Assembly: GCA_037179385.1 (NCBI GenBank)
Contig: CM074195.1
Span: 31,080,222-31,144,221 of the forward strand
Direction of reading: 5' to 3'
Source: Holothuria scabra
Lineage: Eukaryota; Echinodermata; Holothuroidea; Aspidochirotida; Holothuriidae
Length of the DNA: 64,000 bases
Of the stretch, positions 13,601 through 28,600 are shown piece by piece (the stretch's first letter is position 1; every line of letters begins with the position of its first letter). Below the pieces are notes generated by a model. That model was not told where the DNA came from, did no database searches, and saw only the letters and a list, made by a program, of their open reading frames with translations. The position numbers and the translations under genes are program-made.

Positions 13601-16600
13601 AAAGATGGTCACATTTTGTACGTGGTTTTAGTTCAGCTAGTTGTATCTTCATAACTGTTCTTAGTCTGGACATATGATCCTGCCAAGCAGTGGTATATTC
13701 ACTGGGACTACTTATTAAGCACACCAAGTCATTATTCGCTTAAGTGTGCAATGTGCTGATAGAGCTGGAGACTTATTACTTTGTGTTTTTGATGTAAGTG
13801 ATAAACTGTGGTCAGCTCGTACAAGACTTTGAACTAACAGGACTTTTATGTCATGCATGTGGCTTCAAATCTGTTGCATACATACTGTATCTACACCAAA
13901 GAGACACACTGTATGAATTCAACCATACATTTACATAACTCATGTTATATGATTAAAGAAGCCAAACATTAATTTAAATATCAGGTTACCTCAATTCATA
14001 CTGGGTTAACTGCATGTTGTACTTTAAATTCATTTAACATTAGCATACTATTTTCTTGCGTTTCAAAGAGATTTTAAAATGAACCTTTGTCTTAATGTTC
14101 TACAACTCTATCAAAGATAGTTTAATCATAATACTTACTTTATTTGGTGATAGTCCTTCTTTGCTATTTGAGTGACAAAACTTGAAGACCTCCTCCAGAG
14201 AAAGGCAGGCCATTTTGAAATAAGGCAAGGTAAGAAGACAGTCTGTGCTTGACTTTCTGTGCAGGATGGAAAGAAAAGGATTGGACTGTATTTCAAAAAT
14301 GTGGTAAGCCCTTTTGTAAGCTTCAGGGGAAAGTCATTTATCTCACCGGCCAGTATGGACAGGTGGACAAAGGAAATACATAAGTGACTTGGCTATTACC
14401 GCCAGTTAGATAAATGACTCTGCCCTTACTGAGTGAAATTTGTCTCATAAGAAAAATGACTCAAATTTTGTCTTTTTATTCTGAGTAAGATTTGTGCAAC
14501 ATTCAACCAAGGTATCATGTCAAAACCACAACCTGCAGCTGCCTCAGCTAAGCTGCAGTGTTGCCTTTATCATCATGGTCATTGCCATAAGGTAACTGTA
14601 GTTGTTAGTCTTTGCTAATATTATCACCAAGCACTTTGCTGATTTAAAATAGTGCCAGAAAATCATATCAGGCTACCATAATCTTGGCAGTCACCACAAA
14701 AAATTCATGGAAGGCAGGGGTAAAACTTTTAATTGATCTACTCAGGGAAAAGCTTTCACCCCCAGAAAAGGACTTTTAATTGCTTAAAGGAATACACAAA
14801 TCCGGACAGCAAGTGATGGTCTGATTTCAGTCACACATAACTGGGGTCTATCTCCTTTTAATCTTTCAATTTCCTTGCTTACCTGTATCATGGATGGTTG
14901 CACTAAATTGTATCTTGATTTATTCAATTTCACTGAATATTAGGGTCTGATATTCATGAAGACAAAAAATAAAGATGACATAAGACTGATGGACCCACTA
15001 ATGGCAGCCTACTGTGATTAAACAGGAGTGTTGATCGGATTCGTCTATATTCTGGAGGCTTTTCACGTGGGTCTTGTGAGTAAAACAGAAATATTTCACA
15101 CCATGTCCTTCAAACCCTGTCTCAATACCATTTTCCTAACTCAAGATATCTCACTTAAAAGACTATGTAATTGTTGCTAACATAGTTTAGCACAAAGTGC
15201 TGAGAATATCTCTCCTCAAAATGCCTTCAAGGCTGATGAAAAAGTCAGTTCCCAAGTCTTAAGGGTGGCACCTAAACCACTTTCTATTTTAAAATCCAGC
15301 ATTATGAAATTTTCCAGTGATATGAAAAAAAAATCCTTTATGTTACATTTTCTTCAGCTTTTTTTCAAGTTTTCAATTCTGGAGGCAAGGAGAAATGCAA
15401 ACCCAACACCCATGTTTGTAATGTGTATACTTATATTATATATGCAGCTGTCAAAGGGAGCTGTAGATTAGCTGATTCAACTACATCTGTGTACCATTGA
15501 CAGGATGATGAGTAATGTATACAGCATCAGAGCTTTTCTGCAAATTTTATATCTTCCTCTCCATCAATTTTCTACAGACTGACTGCATGGTCAAGTGGTT
15601 AGAACATCTGACTTGATCAAAGCCAGGAGGTCTAGAGTTTGACTCCTGGCAGGGTCACACCAAAAACTTTAAAAAGAAACCTACTGACATTGTGCTTTGC
15701 GCTCAGCATAAGCATGCAAATGGAGAGAGAAAAATGAGCCAGTGAGCAACAACTGGGCTAAAGGCCATGGCTGGTCCTTCTTAAACCAATTCATTAGAAA
15801 CTGAGCTGTAAACCCGCATATAACTAACAAACTCCTACTAATTCTTTTCATCAATCACCACAATATTTAAAAAATTGACGGAAAAAAGATAATCGAAATG
15901 TTTTAAGCAAATATTTTTCCATACCTTGCATAAAATTCTCCCAGAAGTCTACAAGACATTCTGTAAAGCTCTTGTGTACGTTCATCATCACAATGAAGTT
16001 TAATAACCTTTGACCTCAGCAAAAGGTGGCCTTCTATAATTCCCTGTAAGTACAGCTCTGGGTTCATCTGTTCACTATGCATCCCAAAGTCTATGACATC
16101 GTCAAAGACATCACAAGCATCGGCGATTTGTAGAATATAAATGTTCCAAGAGCTTTCAGATTGGCTGCAATAAACGTAGATAGATATGATAAAACCATTT
16201 AGACCTAAATACAAATCCGACATCTTACAAGGTAAATGTGGTGGTTAGGAGCATCCTACTTTAACTCAAATAATCGAATATTCAAAACCAGAAAGCCAAA
16301 AGGCTTAGTGATTCCTTGCCATCAAATACCTTACCTGCTTTCAAATTGACAGTGCTTGATAGATTTTTCTTAACATTTTAGGCACAGAATTTTCACAATT
16401 TTACCCCTGGTGACCTCAAATGACCTTTGACCTCTACCAAAAACAATAGGCTTCTTTCTCTCCACATGACAAATCTATATACCAAATATGAAAAGTATCT
16501 GTTACTCTTATCTGGAGATATCGTGTTTACAAGCCATTTTCGAAGTTTTGGCAATTTTACCGCTGGTGACCTCAAATGACCTTTGACCTCTACCAAAAGC

Positions 16601-19600
16601 AATAGGCTTCTTTCTCTCAACATGAAAAATCTATACACCAAGTATGAAAATTGTCGGGCAATCCTATCTGAAGATATCATGTTTACAAGCCATTTTCGGT
16701 GTTTTCACATTTTTACCGCTGATGACCTCAAATGACCTTTGACCTCAGCCAAAAACAATAGACTTCTTCCTCTCAACATGACAAACCTATATATCAAGCA
16801 TGAGAAGTGTCGGTCACTCCTATCTGAAGAAATCATGTTTAAAAGCCATTTTCGGGATTTTCCCAATTTTACCGCTGGTGACCTCAAATGAACTTTGAAT
16901 TCTACCAAAAGCACTAGGCTTCTTTCTCTTGACATGAAAAATCTATATACCAAATATGAAGAGTATCTGTCACTCCTTTTTGAAGATATCGTGTTTACAA
17001 GCCATTTTCAGTGTTTTCGCAATTTTACCGCTGGTGACCTCAAATGACCCTTGACCTCTACCAAAAACAATAGGGTTCTTCTTCTCAACATGACGAATCT
17101 ATATACCAAGTATGAAAAGTGTCGGTCACTCCTATCTGAAGATATCGTGTTTTCAAGCCATTTTCGAAGTTTTCGCAATTTTACTGCTATTAACCTCAAA
17201 TGACCTTTGACCTCTACCAAAAACAATAGGCTTCTCTCTCTCTCAACATGAAAAATCTATATACCAAATATGAAGAGTGTTGGTCTCTCCTAACTGAAGA
17301 TATCATGTTTACAAGCCATTTTCAGTGTTTTCGCAATTTTACCGCTGGTGACCTCAAATGACCTTTGACCTCTACCAAAAACAACAGGGTTCTTCCTCTC
17401 AACATGACAAATCTATATACCAAGTATGAAAATTGTCAGGCAATCCTATCTGAAGATATCGTGTTTACAAGCCATTTTCGGCGTTTTCGCAATTTTACCG
17501 CTGGTTACCTCAAATGACCTTTGACCTCTACCAAAAACAATAGGGTTCTTCTTCTCAACATGACAAATCTATATACCAAGTATGAAAAGTGTCGGTCACT
17601 CCTATCTGAAGATATCGTGTTTACAAGCTATTTTTGAAATTGTCGCAATTTTACCGCTGGTGACCTCAAATGAACTTTGACCTCTACCAAAAACAATAGG
17701 GTTCTTCCTCTCAACATGATAAATCTATATACCAAATATGAAAAGTGTCGGACATTCCTATCTTAAGATATCGTGTTTACAAGCAAGTGTCACAAACACA
17801 CACACACACATACACACACACACACGCACACACACACATCACCATCGCATAGATTCGCATAGACGACATCACCATCGCATAGATTCCTTGCCTGCCTACG
17901 GCAAGGAATCAAAAAAAATCAGCAGTTCAATACTGCATCACTTTTCTGCTTCTTTGTAAATTATGATTATCTCAATAAACTTAAATAATAAAAAAAAAAT
18001 CTCAAGTTGTCCATTTACAATTTTACTTCAAACATTTTTAAATTTATACCAATATAAACATTTCAAATGCCTGTATACCACTGTATTGATATACATATCA
18101 GGGTTTGAAATTCAGGCAAAAACTCGGTTTTCCTAGGGACAAGTGGTTAAACGAATTTGTTTTCCCCCCATATTTTAGGTTGCCCCACACAAAGTATAAT
18201 GTTGGGATACAATAAGATTTCATTGCATATTGTGAAAAACTCATAGTCTTGTCGTATAGCATAGGCCTAGTCAGAAAGAGTTAGAGTTCTACAGCCCCAG
18301 TTTCTAACCAATTGGTTTGAGTCGAGCCGGCCACTGCCTTTTTTCCAGTTGTGGCTCACTGGCTTGTTTTCCCTACTCCATTGCTTATGCAGAGCATCAC
18401 ACACAATGGCAGTAGGTTCCTTTTTTACAGTTTTTGGTAAGACTCGACGTGGAAGCAAACACGGGCCTTCCGTGTGTGAGACAGATGCTCTTAGACCAAA
18501 CACGCGGTAGTAAGTAAGAAAATTGCATGCCATAATACATACATTTTATTAGAACCGTGCTGAGGGCATGTTTCTCAAGTTTTAACATGAAGCCCACTGG
18601 CATGAAGTGCATGGGTTGGTACAGGTGTAACAGTATAAATATTAGGCGTCATAGGCAAAAATGACTTGTCAGGGGCAAGCCCACAACTGCTTATTTCAAA
18701 ACCTGCAATTATAGCTAACTGTGTTCCTCCTAAGAAATTTTAACACTCCAGTGTCCACATTGCAACCTACAGTCACACAGGTGCAGAAAAATGTCCCTCA
18801 CTGCTAGCTACCACAAACTGCTTCTCCAATGATTTAGGCAAAATTTGGGATTGGAATCCATATGTTCTCTCCAAACTGACAACAAAAGTGCAGCAAAGAC
18901 AAGACCTTGGCATTTGCCCCTGCTGGTTAATAAAATAGTAATAAAGCATTGGAGCCTGCAGCCAAATCTCTTGACCACACATTCTGTACTGACCCTTTGT
19001 CCAATCAGATTGTGAGAAAGCACTTTAGTAGGCATCATTTCTTCCAATGGTATATTTACTGTAGCAACAAAATGCTTGCACTTTTAAAACTAATCCAAAC
19101 CCATTTTAATTCCTATTGACTTGGAAAGGGGTCAATCTACAAGCCACTCCTCTTCTCTTGTACAGATGATTAGATTTTTTGTATTTATGATGAACTATTA
19201 GATTCTTGAATTACATTTAATGATTAGAAGGTCATGATGGTTTTTCCATTCATTCAGATATAACCTTTGCTAGGAGGAAGTATGAAATCTTTCAAAAAGT
19301 AGCCAAAACACATCTGAAATTCTTTGTTTGTAAAGTTCCATTGAATACTCATCACAAATAATGAAAACACCCTCAGTGACATGATCTTACCTACTATAGT
19401 CCTCTGCCTCCAAAAGATTCTAGGGACTAAATATAAGACAACGTATAGTATTAAAGCCATCAGCTTCACTTTTCTGGAACAAAATGTGTGCTGCCCTCAA
19501 ATTAGCAATGTATAAATGTAACAAGCATGCCAACTTTATATATATTATTTACACCAAATACAGTAACACATCACATCTTTTCAAGGGGTTAAATTTACCA

Positions 19601-22600
19601 TAAGAACCTATATTGCCCTGTTTTGAGTTAACTTGAAGGATAGATATATCCAGGGTAAACCATTTGACATAATACTCTAACCTCTGACCTACCTTATTCT
19701 TTTGCTTGGTGAATCATCCATCACCTTTGACATCAATAAAACTCTGTTCTCAAATGCCTGTAGACTTTGTAATCCCATAAAAGGTTTGTTACTGACAAGG
19801 CAAGTGTCCATAGTTGATTCAGGACAAGCCTACAGTTGAGGAAGAAGCACTAAAATATTTTAAAAACATTGCACAGATAACATAAAGTAACAGATCCAAA
19901 CTACTGTATGTGCCCAGTTGTGCACCAAACTTAGATTAGGAAATTCCCCCCCTTCAAATCTCTAACCACCCTCTACTGCCCCCTCCCTCCCCCACACCCA
20001 CCCAAAATATGAATGAAGGGTTTCCATTTTGGATTCAGTTCATTAGTACAAACACTTGTGGGTAGCACTATAACTTACAACAACATGTAGGAAAAATGAG
20101 TACATTTACAAAATGCTCTCAGTCCTGCATAGCTATGGTTGCCATCAAGGCAGTTAAGGGGCATAATTTGTCCCCCCCCCCAAAAAAAAAAAAGAGGCCT
20201 AATTACATAACCCCCTTTTCATTTCTATGAAGGTAAACATATGTCTGTATCTTGGTTTCCTATTTAAAATGAGAATACCTTAAATTTGCAGTAGTGTTCA
20301 AACTTACATAAATAGCCTTTAAATCATTTCAGGTTGCACCTTAAAGGAATCTTCAAGACAGTTTTTCCATCCTGAACACACCAGTAACTTTGGTCAAAGG
20401 CTAAATCAGTTTGGACTTGGAGTTTGACAGTAGTAAATTCCTCAACTTTTTCAAGTTTCTGGCAGAATCCCTGACAGAGAATTGTGAGTATACAGCTACA
20501 AATGCAGTAGTTTAATTGACATGAAAGCATATGGCCTATTCAAAAACCTCTCTAGATCCCTTCATTTTGAGGAAGGACGGACTGCATGGTCATGTAGTTA
20601 GAGCATCTGACTTGCAGCAGGGCAGTTTGAAGTCTGACTCCTGGCAGATTCAGACCAAAGACATAATAAATGGAAGCTACTGCCATTGCAATTGCTTCTC
20701 AGCATAAGCAATAGAGTAGGGAAACAAAGCCTATGAGCCACAACTGAAGAAAGACTGTAGATGCCTAGCTTGAACCAACTTGTCAGAAACTTAACTATAA
20801 AACCTCATCTGAAACCTAAAAAAAACCTTCCAATTTGCACATGAACACTTTCACAAAAGTTATTCATAAAATTAACCTCTTTGTTCAAGTCATTGCAGTC
20901 CACTTGCTTGATGAAAGCTGCATTCACACGCTGAGAATAAGTGGCAAGTCCTTGATCTGTGGCCGCAAACAGGAAATCTTCACCGATTGTTGCCGATGAA
21001 CAAGGTGAGATGTACAAGTATTTGGAGTGGAGTTCTATCCAGGGGTACAACTGGTATAGGAAGCCTTCCTTGCTGTTACTTATAAGACAATGGACAATTA
21101 TCAGTTTCTGGGGGTCTTCAGCACTACTGTCTGCTGTATCTGTCAAAATCAAACACAACCGCATTTTAAGTACAGTGAATAATTGACAGTTACAAAGTAC
21201 AATAGCAGTACTGTATATTTGGTTGCTAGGATTGGTGGTCTAGAGGTTGGATAACTGCACTTTACTTTTATTTGCTGGGACCCTCTTAGACATTCTGGAA
21301 AAACCTCACACCAACAGACTTCTTACACATAGACAGAGCATACTGCACAGTAGATTGTTGCTACCATACATGTGAAAAAAGCACACCAACATGGCTGTCT
21401 GCTATGATTTTGTGTGAAAGTTTGGACTTCCTCAAGTAAATCAACAGATTTTACAAGAAAGTTGAAAATTTTTTGAAATAATACAAGGAAAGGTCAAAAT
21501 TACTACATGTATTGCAGGAATATGAAATTGTTAGCCATTCAAAGGAAACTTTTGTTCAAAATACTATAGAGTCGTTGTCAAATCATACAAATTATAGCTT
21601 TATGGCAGCCATCTTTTTTTCACAGACGGTGGCGACAATCTACCTATAGGTCGTACGCATTACATGCTCTGTCCATGTATACTAGGAAGTCCATGCTCAC
21701 ACCCCCAAAAGTTAATAGGGTTTTTTTTTTTTTGTAGGGAGGAACAAAAGAGATGGTTTATTTTCCTTATTACCAATCATTCATTTAAGAGAGGAGCTAT
21801 ATTATTTTCAAAACATTTGGTATTTTTCACACTTGACAACACCTGTCATGAGTTGTTGACTGCTAGAAATCTAGTACAGTACATCAAACACCTGCTGAAT
21901 GTATTTTGAACCATGGTTGATGAGGCAAGTATTCCAACCATTCTTAAATAAAATTGTACTGTAATTGATTTGTTGACCTCATTACAGTGGTTCATTTTTT
22001 TCATTTTTAAACGAGGTTATCACCAAAAACCGAAACTGCTCTTTTTTTACAGTTTTGTAACTGTGCCCAAAAAGAGTTTTCATAGGCCCTGTGGGGCCCT
22101 CAAGAAAATTTCACACCAGTACTCACATCCCAAAGTCAGCCTCAGCCATGAGCATGACTAACCCTTTATGCAATCCTCAAACACTTCTTTCCTTAGTACT
22201 AGAAATATAGAGGCTTTGCAATTACGTCACGCAACCGCCATGCTGGAGGACATTCATGCCAAATACACGTGGCTTTGTGCCGAACGCACTGCACAGTGTG
22301 CACTGTGATATGCACCGTGTGTACAAATTCAACGAGCAAGCGCGTCCCGTATGGTTTACTACGTAGGTACATGTACTCCAACATGGCCGCCGGAGAGTAT
22401 TATGACGTCATGTGAAAAGCCTCTATTGGGCCAAAATTCATTTTCAAACAAACACAAAACTTGACTAGAAGGTCCATACCTGTATTTTGAGAATGGTATT
22501 TTGGAATCAACTGCAAAGTGTGAAGGCTGGACTTTGTGTCTGGAAGAAGCTTGTAAAGCAGGTGGATTATCCTTTCTGTGCATTCTGATTGGCTGAAAGA

Positions 22601-25600
22601 AAACAGTAAAGATATGAATATGCAAAAGAGATCCACATAAGCAACATCAAATAAATATTTACCATTAGGAAATTTGCTAGGTGGGGTTTTACACCTCCAT
22701 GTATAACTTCTCCAATGAGTGCTAAACAATATACACACACTAAAACCTCATTAACACCGTGGTCATACGAAGTCCATGGCAATCAGACTAACTCCAGCCA
22801 ATTTTTCAATGCATTTCAATACATAAAAACTATATGTACATCAATGAGGAATCCAAAGTTTCTGGGTTTTAGCATTTTCGAGAGCTGTCAATTCAAGTGT
22901 AAAATAAATTATACACATCTGCCAGGCAAGCAAACTGAGAATAGAATGTACAAGAAGCTTTGCCAAACCAGTACTGTTCTTCCTATGCATTTTCAGGCCA
23001 GTGAGCCACAACTGGAAAAAATGCCATGGCCAGCTGGACTTAAACCAATGGGTTGGAAACTGGGCGGTAAAACTCTACCTAAAACTAATTTCAAGCTGAT
23101 TCTAGTGAATACAATCAAGGTGACTTTAATAGACAGTACTAGGGTAAAGTCACACAGTTTTACCACTCTGCATACAATTCTCCTTCCATATATTTTTTCT
23201 ATTGAGCTAAATAGGGTTTATGATTTCATATTATGTGGTACATCCATGAAGTAAAAACATAGTTGTTCTTACCTTCCATCTTTGTTAGTTTTCTGAACAA
23301 GAATAGCTGTCCTTGGAACAATACAAAGAGGACCCTTCAGTTCAAATATTTCATTTTTGCGGTGAAAATAAATTTCTTCTGAGAGAATGGAGGGGAGAAG
23401 GATTGCATCCATTGCACTTTTGTAGTGTTGTGGAAAGTCTTTTGACCTTCCCTCCATAACACTTGCCACATAGAGCACATGAACTTCTCTGTCTGCTGCC
23501 ATGGCTAAAAAATTTTCATGAATATTCAATAGTTTAAGGTTTAAGTATGATATGTGAATATTCAGTAATTGAGTAAACACTGGTCTTTGTGTTCCTGCTG
23601 TATCGCATTTAAATATCACCACAAATTCATTTCCTGCAATAGCCAAGTTACCAGTGACAGAGCAACAATCCATGCATACTGGTACCAACTCTAACGGGAG
23701 TCTAGCTGATATCACTGAGGATGCTTCAGTGCTTTCCAGAATTCCATGATAGATCTGGACGGTTTTGGTGTTCTCAGATTCATTTGTCTCTAAAGTAGCA
23801 AGATAATTACCTGCAAAGGAATGAAAGAGGTCTCTTCAGTTTTGATGCAAACCTTTTTGAAGACTTTTTTTTTAAATAATGGAAACTGATTCTAATTTCT
23901 CAACATTGCACTATAAAAAATTTAGTATTGCCACCGACAGTGTCACAAAAATTTACCTGACATAAGTTCATCTGGAAAAAAATAATCTATTTCAATTTTA
24001 TATTCTTTTACCTAATCCTTTGAATAAGAAGGCTGGCTGGTTAATTTGCAACGATCAACTTCCTTGCCTGGACTCATCCTAGTACAACTCCTTTCTCGAA
24101 GGCAAAATGAGATCTGTGATGCTGAGCATCCATTACACAGATATTTCCATTACAGAGTCATTGCCAGAAGTGGTAGAAAGAGACTTCCAGCAGCTGCAAC
24201 AAATAGATTTGTGAACACATTTTTGCCAAAGGTCACCTCTTATCACCCAATCTGGAGAGCAAGTGATGGTCTGATTTCAGTACGTCAGCCACAACTGGGG
24301 TCCATCACCTTTTAGTCTTTCGATTTCCTTGCTTTCCTCTATCATGGATGGTTGTACACTACATTGTACCTTAATTGGGTAGATGCGCACTGTTTAACAA
24401 GGTGTTTCTTGATTGGTTGTTGCCATTGTATTGTATCGATTGTATTCTTTGTTAGGGTTGGAGATTACTGTAGGCTATAGTTAGCCAGTAAGGAAATTTC
24501 TTGTTAAACAGTGCACATCACCCCTCTTAATTCCTTCAATTTCACTGAATATGAGAGTTTGAAAACTCATGCAGACGATATATATAAAGGCGTTTCAAGA
24601 CTGATGGACCCCACTAATGGCTGCGCACAGTCACTTAAAACAAGCGCTAATCGGATTGGTTTATATGGGCAAATCACTTGAGATAATAACTGTGCAGTAT
24701 TTACTAATTTTTGTTGTACTTTTATAACCTTATGCTTTGACGATACACTGACGTTATCCTTTGGGCCGAACAATGACACACATGGCCAAATTCACAAGAA
24801 TTCCCCCAGCACATGTAGCAGGCTATGCACATATTGGTCTGGTTGACAAATGAGCTGTCTATATTTGTTGGTGTTGGTTTGGTTTGTCCCCAAAGGAGGG
24901 TGTACTTCCCGCTCTGTGACATCATATGCATAAGGTCAATAAGGGGGTCAAGGGCATGGATAGAGAGGACATACAGTATTTGTCTAAACGGTCCGCTTCT
25001 GTATGGACCTTTGTGTCACAGTTTTTTCTACGGTGAATACCATATTTCACTAATTACCCTTGTACCCTAACAAAACACTTATTTACAGTGTACTGTACCA
25101 CATGCCCATGGAAGATTAGCCAATCACAGCTTAGAGAGTCAGCCTCTTGAAATAAAGTTATGTACTGTAACAGTAATAAAATTGTTAAAATAAATAACCA
25201 GAATGCAAGAATGCATTGAGGTTTCGATGATACATACATGCTCTTTTCAATAAAAATGCTACATTTCTTGTAACAACTGGTGACCCAAAGTGACCCTCTC
25301 TTTTCAATAAAATGCTACATTTCTTGTAACAACTGGTGACCCAAAGTGACCTTTGACTCCACCGGTAAGTAACTGGTTTTTCTTTTAACCGAAACATTTC
25401 TATAGTCAAAAAGCCAAATTTCATACTATGCCTTAAGATATTCTGCAAAAAAGGTTTTCAGAGTTTGATGCCAGGTGATACCAGATGACCATTGACCTCC
25501 ACCAAAAACAACAGGTACAGTACTTTCAACTCACCATACTGTAACACATCCACATACTTATTAGGAAATCCATCCAAGTTTCCTACCTTGAGATATCCCA

Positions 25601-28600
25601 TTTTCACAAGGTTTTCAAAGTTTGACCGATCATGACCCTTGATGTCCTTTCACCTCCACAAAAAAAACCTTATACAGACCATCTTCTCACCATAACTCAT
25701 CCACACACTAATTATGAAATCCATCCATGTTTTGTACCTTGAGCTCTCCTAAACAAGGTTTTCTGAGTTTGACTCCCTAAGACCCCAAATGACCTTTGAC
25801 CTCTGCCAAAATCAACAGGGTTCTTCCTTACATCATAATGCATCAACATATCAAGTTTGAAATCAGTCCAAGCTTCCTAGCTTGAGACATTGTGTTAAAA
25901 AGGTTTCCAGGATTTGTCCCTTATGACCTCAAATGACCTTTGACCTCCACCAAAATATATAGGATTTTTCTTTACATCATAACAAATCAACATATCAAGT
26001 TTAAAATGAATCCAACTTTCCTACCATGATGTTTCACATCAACAAGGATTTCAGGGTTTGACCCCCTGTGGCTCCAAATGACCTTTGACCTCCACCAAAA
26101 TTTATTGGGTTTTTCCTTTCATCATGACGCATCAACATATCAAATTTGAAATGAATCAAAGTTTCCTACCTTGAGATATAGTGTAAACCAGGATTTTGGG
26201 GTTTGATCCCACATGACCCCAAATGACCTTTGACCTCCACGAAAATACATGGAGTACTTTCTTACATCATAACGCATCAACATATCAAGTTTGAAATGAA
26301 TCCAAGTTTCCTACCATGAGATATCGTGTAAACAAGGATTTCGGGGTTTGACCCCACGTGACCCCAAATGACATTTGACCTCCACCAAAATTTATTGGGT
26401 TTTTCCTTTCATCATAACGCATCAACATATCAAGTTTGAAATGAATCAAAGTTTCCTACCTTGAGATATAGTGTAAACCAGGATTCACTTTGTGACCCCA
26501 AATTACCTTTGACCTCCACGAAAATAAAAGGAGTTCTTTCTTACATCATAACGCATCAACATATCAAGTTTGAAATTAATCCAAGTTTCCTACCATGAGA
26601 TATCATGAAAACAAGGATTTTGGGGTTTGACCCCACGTGACCCCAAATGACCTTTGACCTCCGCCAAAATTTTAAAGGGTTTTTTATTAAATCATAACGC
26701 ATCAACATATCAAGTTTGAAATTAATCCAAGTTTCCTACCATGAGATATCGTGTAAACAAGGATTTCAGGGTTTGACCCTACGTGACCCCAAATGACATT
26801 TGACCTCCACCAAAATTAATTGGGTTTTTCCTTTCATCATAACGCATCAACATATCAAGTTTGAAATGTTTCCTACCTTGAGATATAGTGTAAACCAGGA
26901 TTTCAGGGTTTGATCCTTCGTGACCCCAAATGACCTTTGACCTACACGAAAATAAATGGAGTACTTTCTTACATCATAACGCATCAACATATCAAGTTTG
27001 AAATTAATCCAAGTTTCCTACCATGAGATATCGTGTAAACAAGGATTTCGGGGTTTGACCCAACGTGACCCCAAATGACCTTTGACCTCCACCAAAATTT
27101 ATTGGGTTTTTCCTTTCATCATAACGCATCAACATATCAAGTTTGAAATGAATCAAAGTTTCCTACCTTGAGATATAGTGTAAACCAGGATTCACTTTGT
27201 GACCCCAAATTACCTTTGACCTCCACGAAAATAAAAGTTCTTTCTTACATCATAACGCATCAACATATCAAGTTTGAAATTAATCCAAGTTTCCTACCAT
27301 GAGATATCATGTAAACAAGGATTTTGGGGTTTGACCCCACGTGACCCCAAATGACCTTTGACCTCCGCCAAAATTTTATAGGGTTTTTTATTAAATCATA
27401 ATGCATCAACTTATCAAGTTTGAAATTAATCCAAGTTTCCTACCATGAGATATCGTGTAAACAAGGATTTCAGAGTTTGACCCTACGTGACCCCAAATGA
27501 CCTTTGACCTCCACCAAAATTTATTGGGTTTTTCCTTTCATCATAACGCATCAACATATCAAGTTTGAAATGTTTCCTACCTTGAGATATAGTGTAAACC
27601 AGGATTTTAGGGTTTGATCCTTCGTGACCCCAAATGACCTTTGACCTACACGAAAATAAATGGAGTACTTTCTTACATCATAACGCATCAACATATCAAG
27701 TTTGAAATTAATCCAAGTTTCCTACCATGAGATATCATGTAAACAAGGATTTTGGGGTTTGACCCCATGTGACCCCAAATGACCTTTGACCTCCGCCAAA
27801 ATTTAAAGGGTTTTTTCTTAAATCATAACGCATCAACATATCAAGTTTGAAAATAATCCAAGTTTCCTACCATGAGATATCGGGTAAACAAAGATTTCGG
27901 GGTTTGACCCCACATGACCCCAAATGACCTTTGACCTCCACCAAAATTTATTGTGTTTTTCCTTAGATCATAACGCATCAACATATCAAGTTTGAAATGA
28001 TTCAAAGTTTCCTACCTTGAGATATAGTGTAAACCAGGATTTCGGGTTTTGACCCCATGTGACCCCAAATGACCTTCGAACTCCACGAAAATAAATCGGG
28101 TTCTTTCTTACATCATAAGGCATCAACATATCAAGTTTGAAATTAATCCAAGCTTCCTACCATGAGATATAGTGTAAACAAAGATTTCGGGGTTTGACCC
28201 CATGTGACCCCAAATGACCTTTGACCTCCACCAAAATCAATAGGGTTCTTCCTTACATCATAACGCATCAACATATCAAGTTTGAAATTAATCCAAGTTT
28301 CCTACAATGAGATATCATGTAAACAAGGATTTTGGGGTTTGACCCCACGTGACCCCAAATGACCTTTGACCTCCGCCAAAATTTATAGGGTTTTTTATTA
28401 AATCATAACGCATCAACATATCAAGTTTGAAATTAATCCAAGTTTCCTACCATGAGATATCGTGTAAACAAGGATTTCGGGGTTTGACCCTACGTGACCC
28501 CAAATGACCTTTGACCTCCACCAAAATTTACTGGGTTTTTCCCTTCATCATAACGCATCAACATATCAAGTTTGAAATGTTTCCTACCTTGAGATATAGT

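Noticed and set aside
15600..15660. Functional tRNA gene
   Set aside because: A and B boxes are present, but no acceptor stem or sound cloverleaf; repeated copies with a shared tail show a SINE. The same holds for 20580 and 60385.
16393..17226. Minus-strand ORFs reading LLFLVEVKGHLRSPAVK
   Set aside because: They are translations of the satellite unit, repeated in step with it and broken by stops; no start or splice context.
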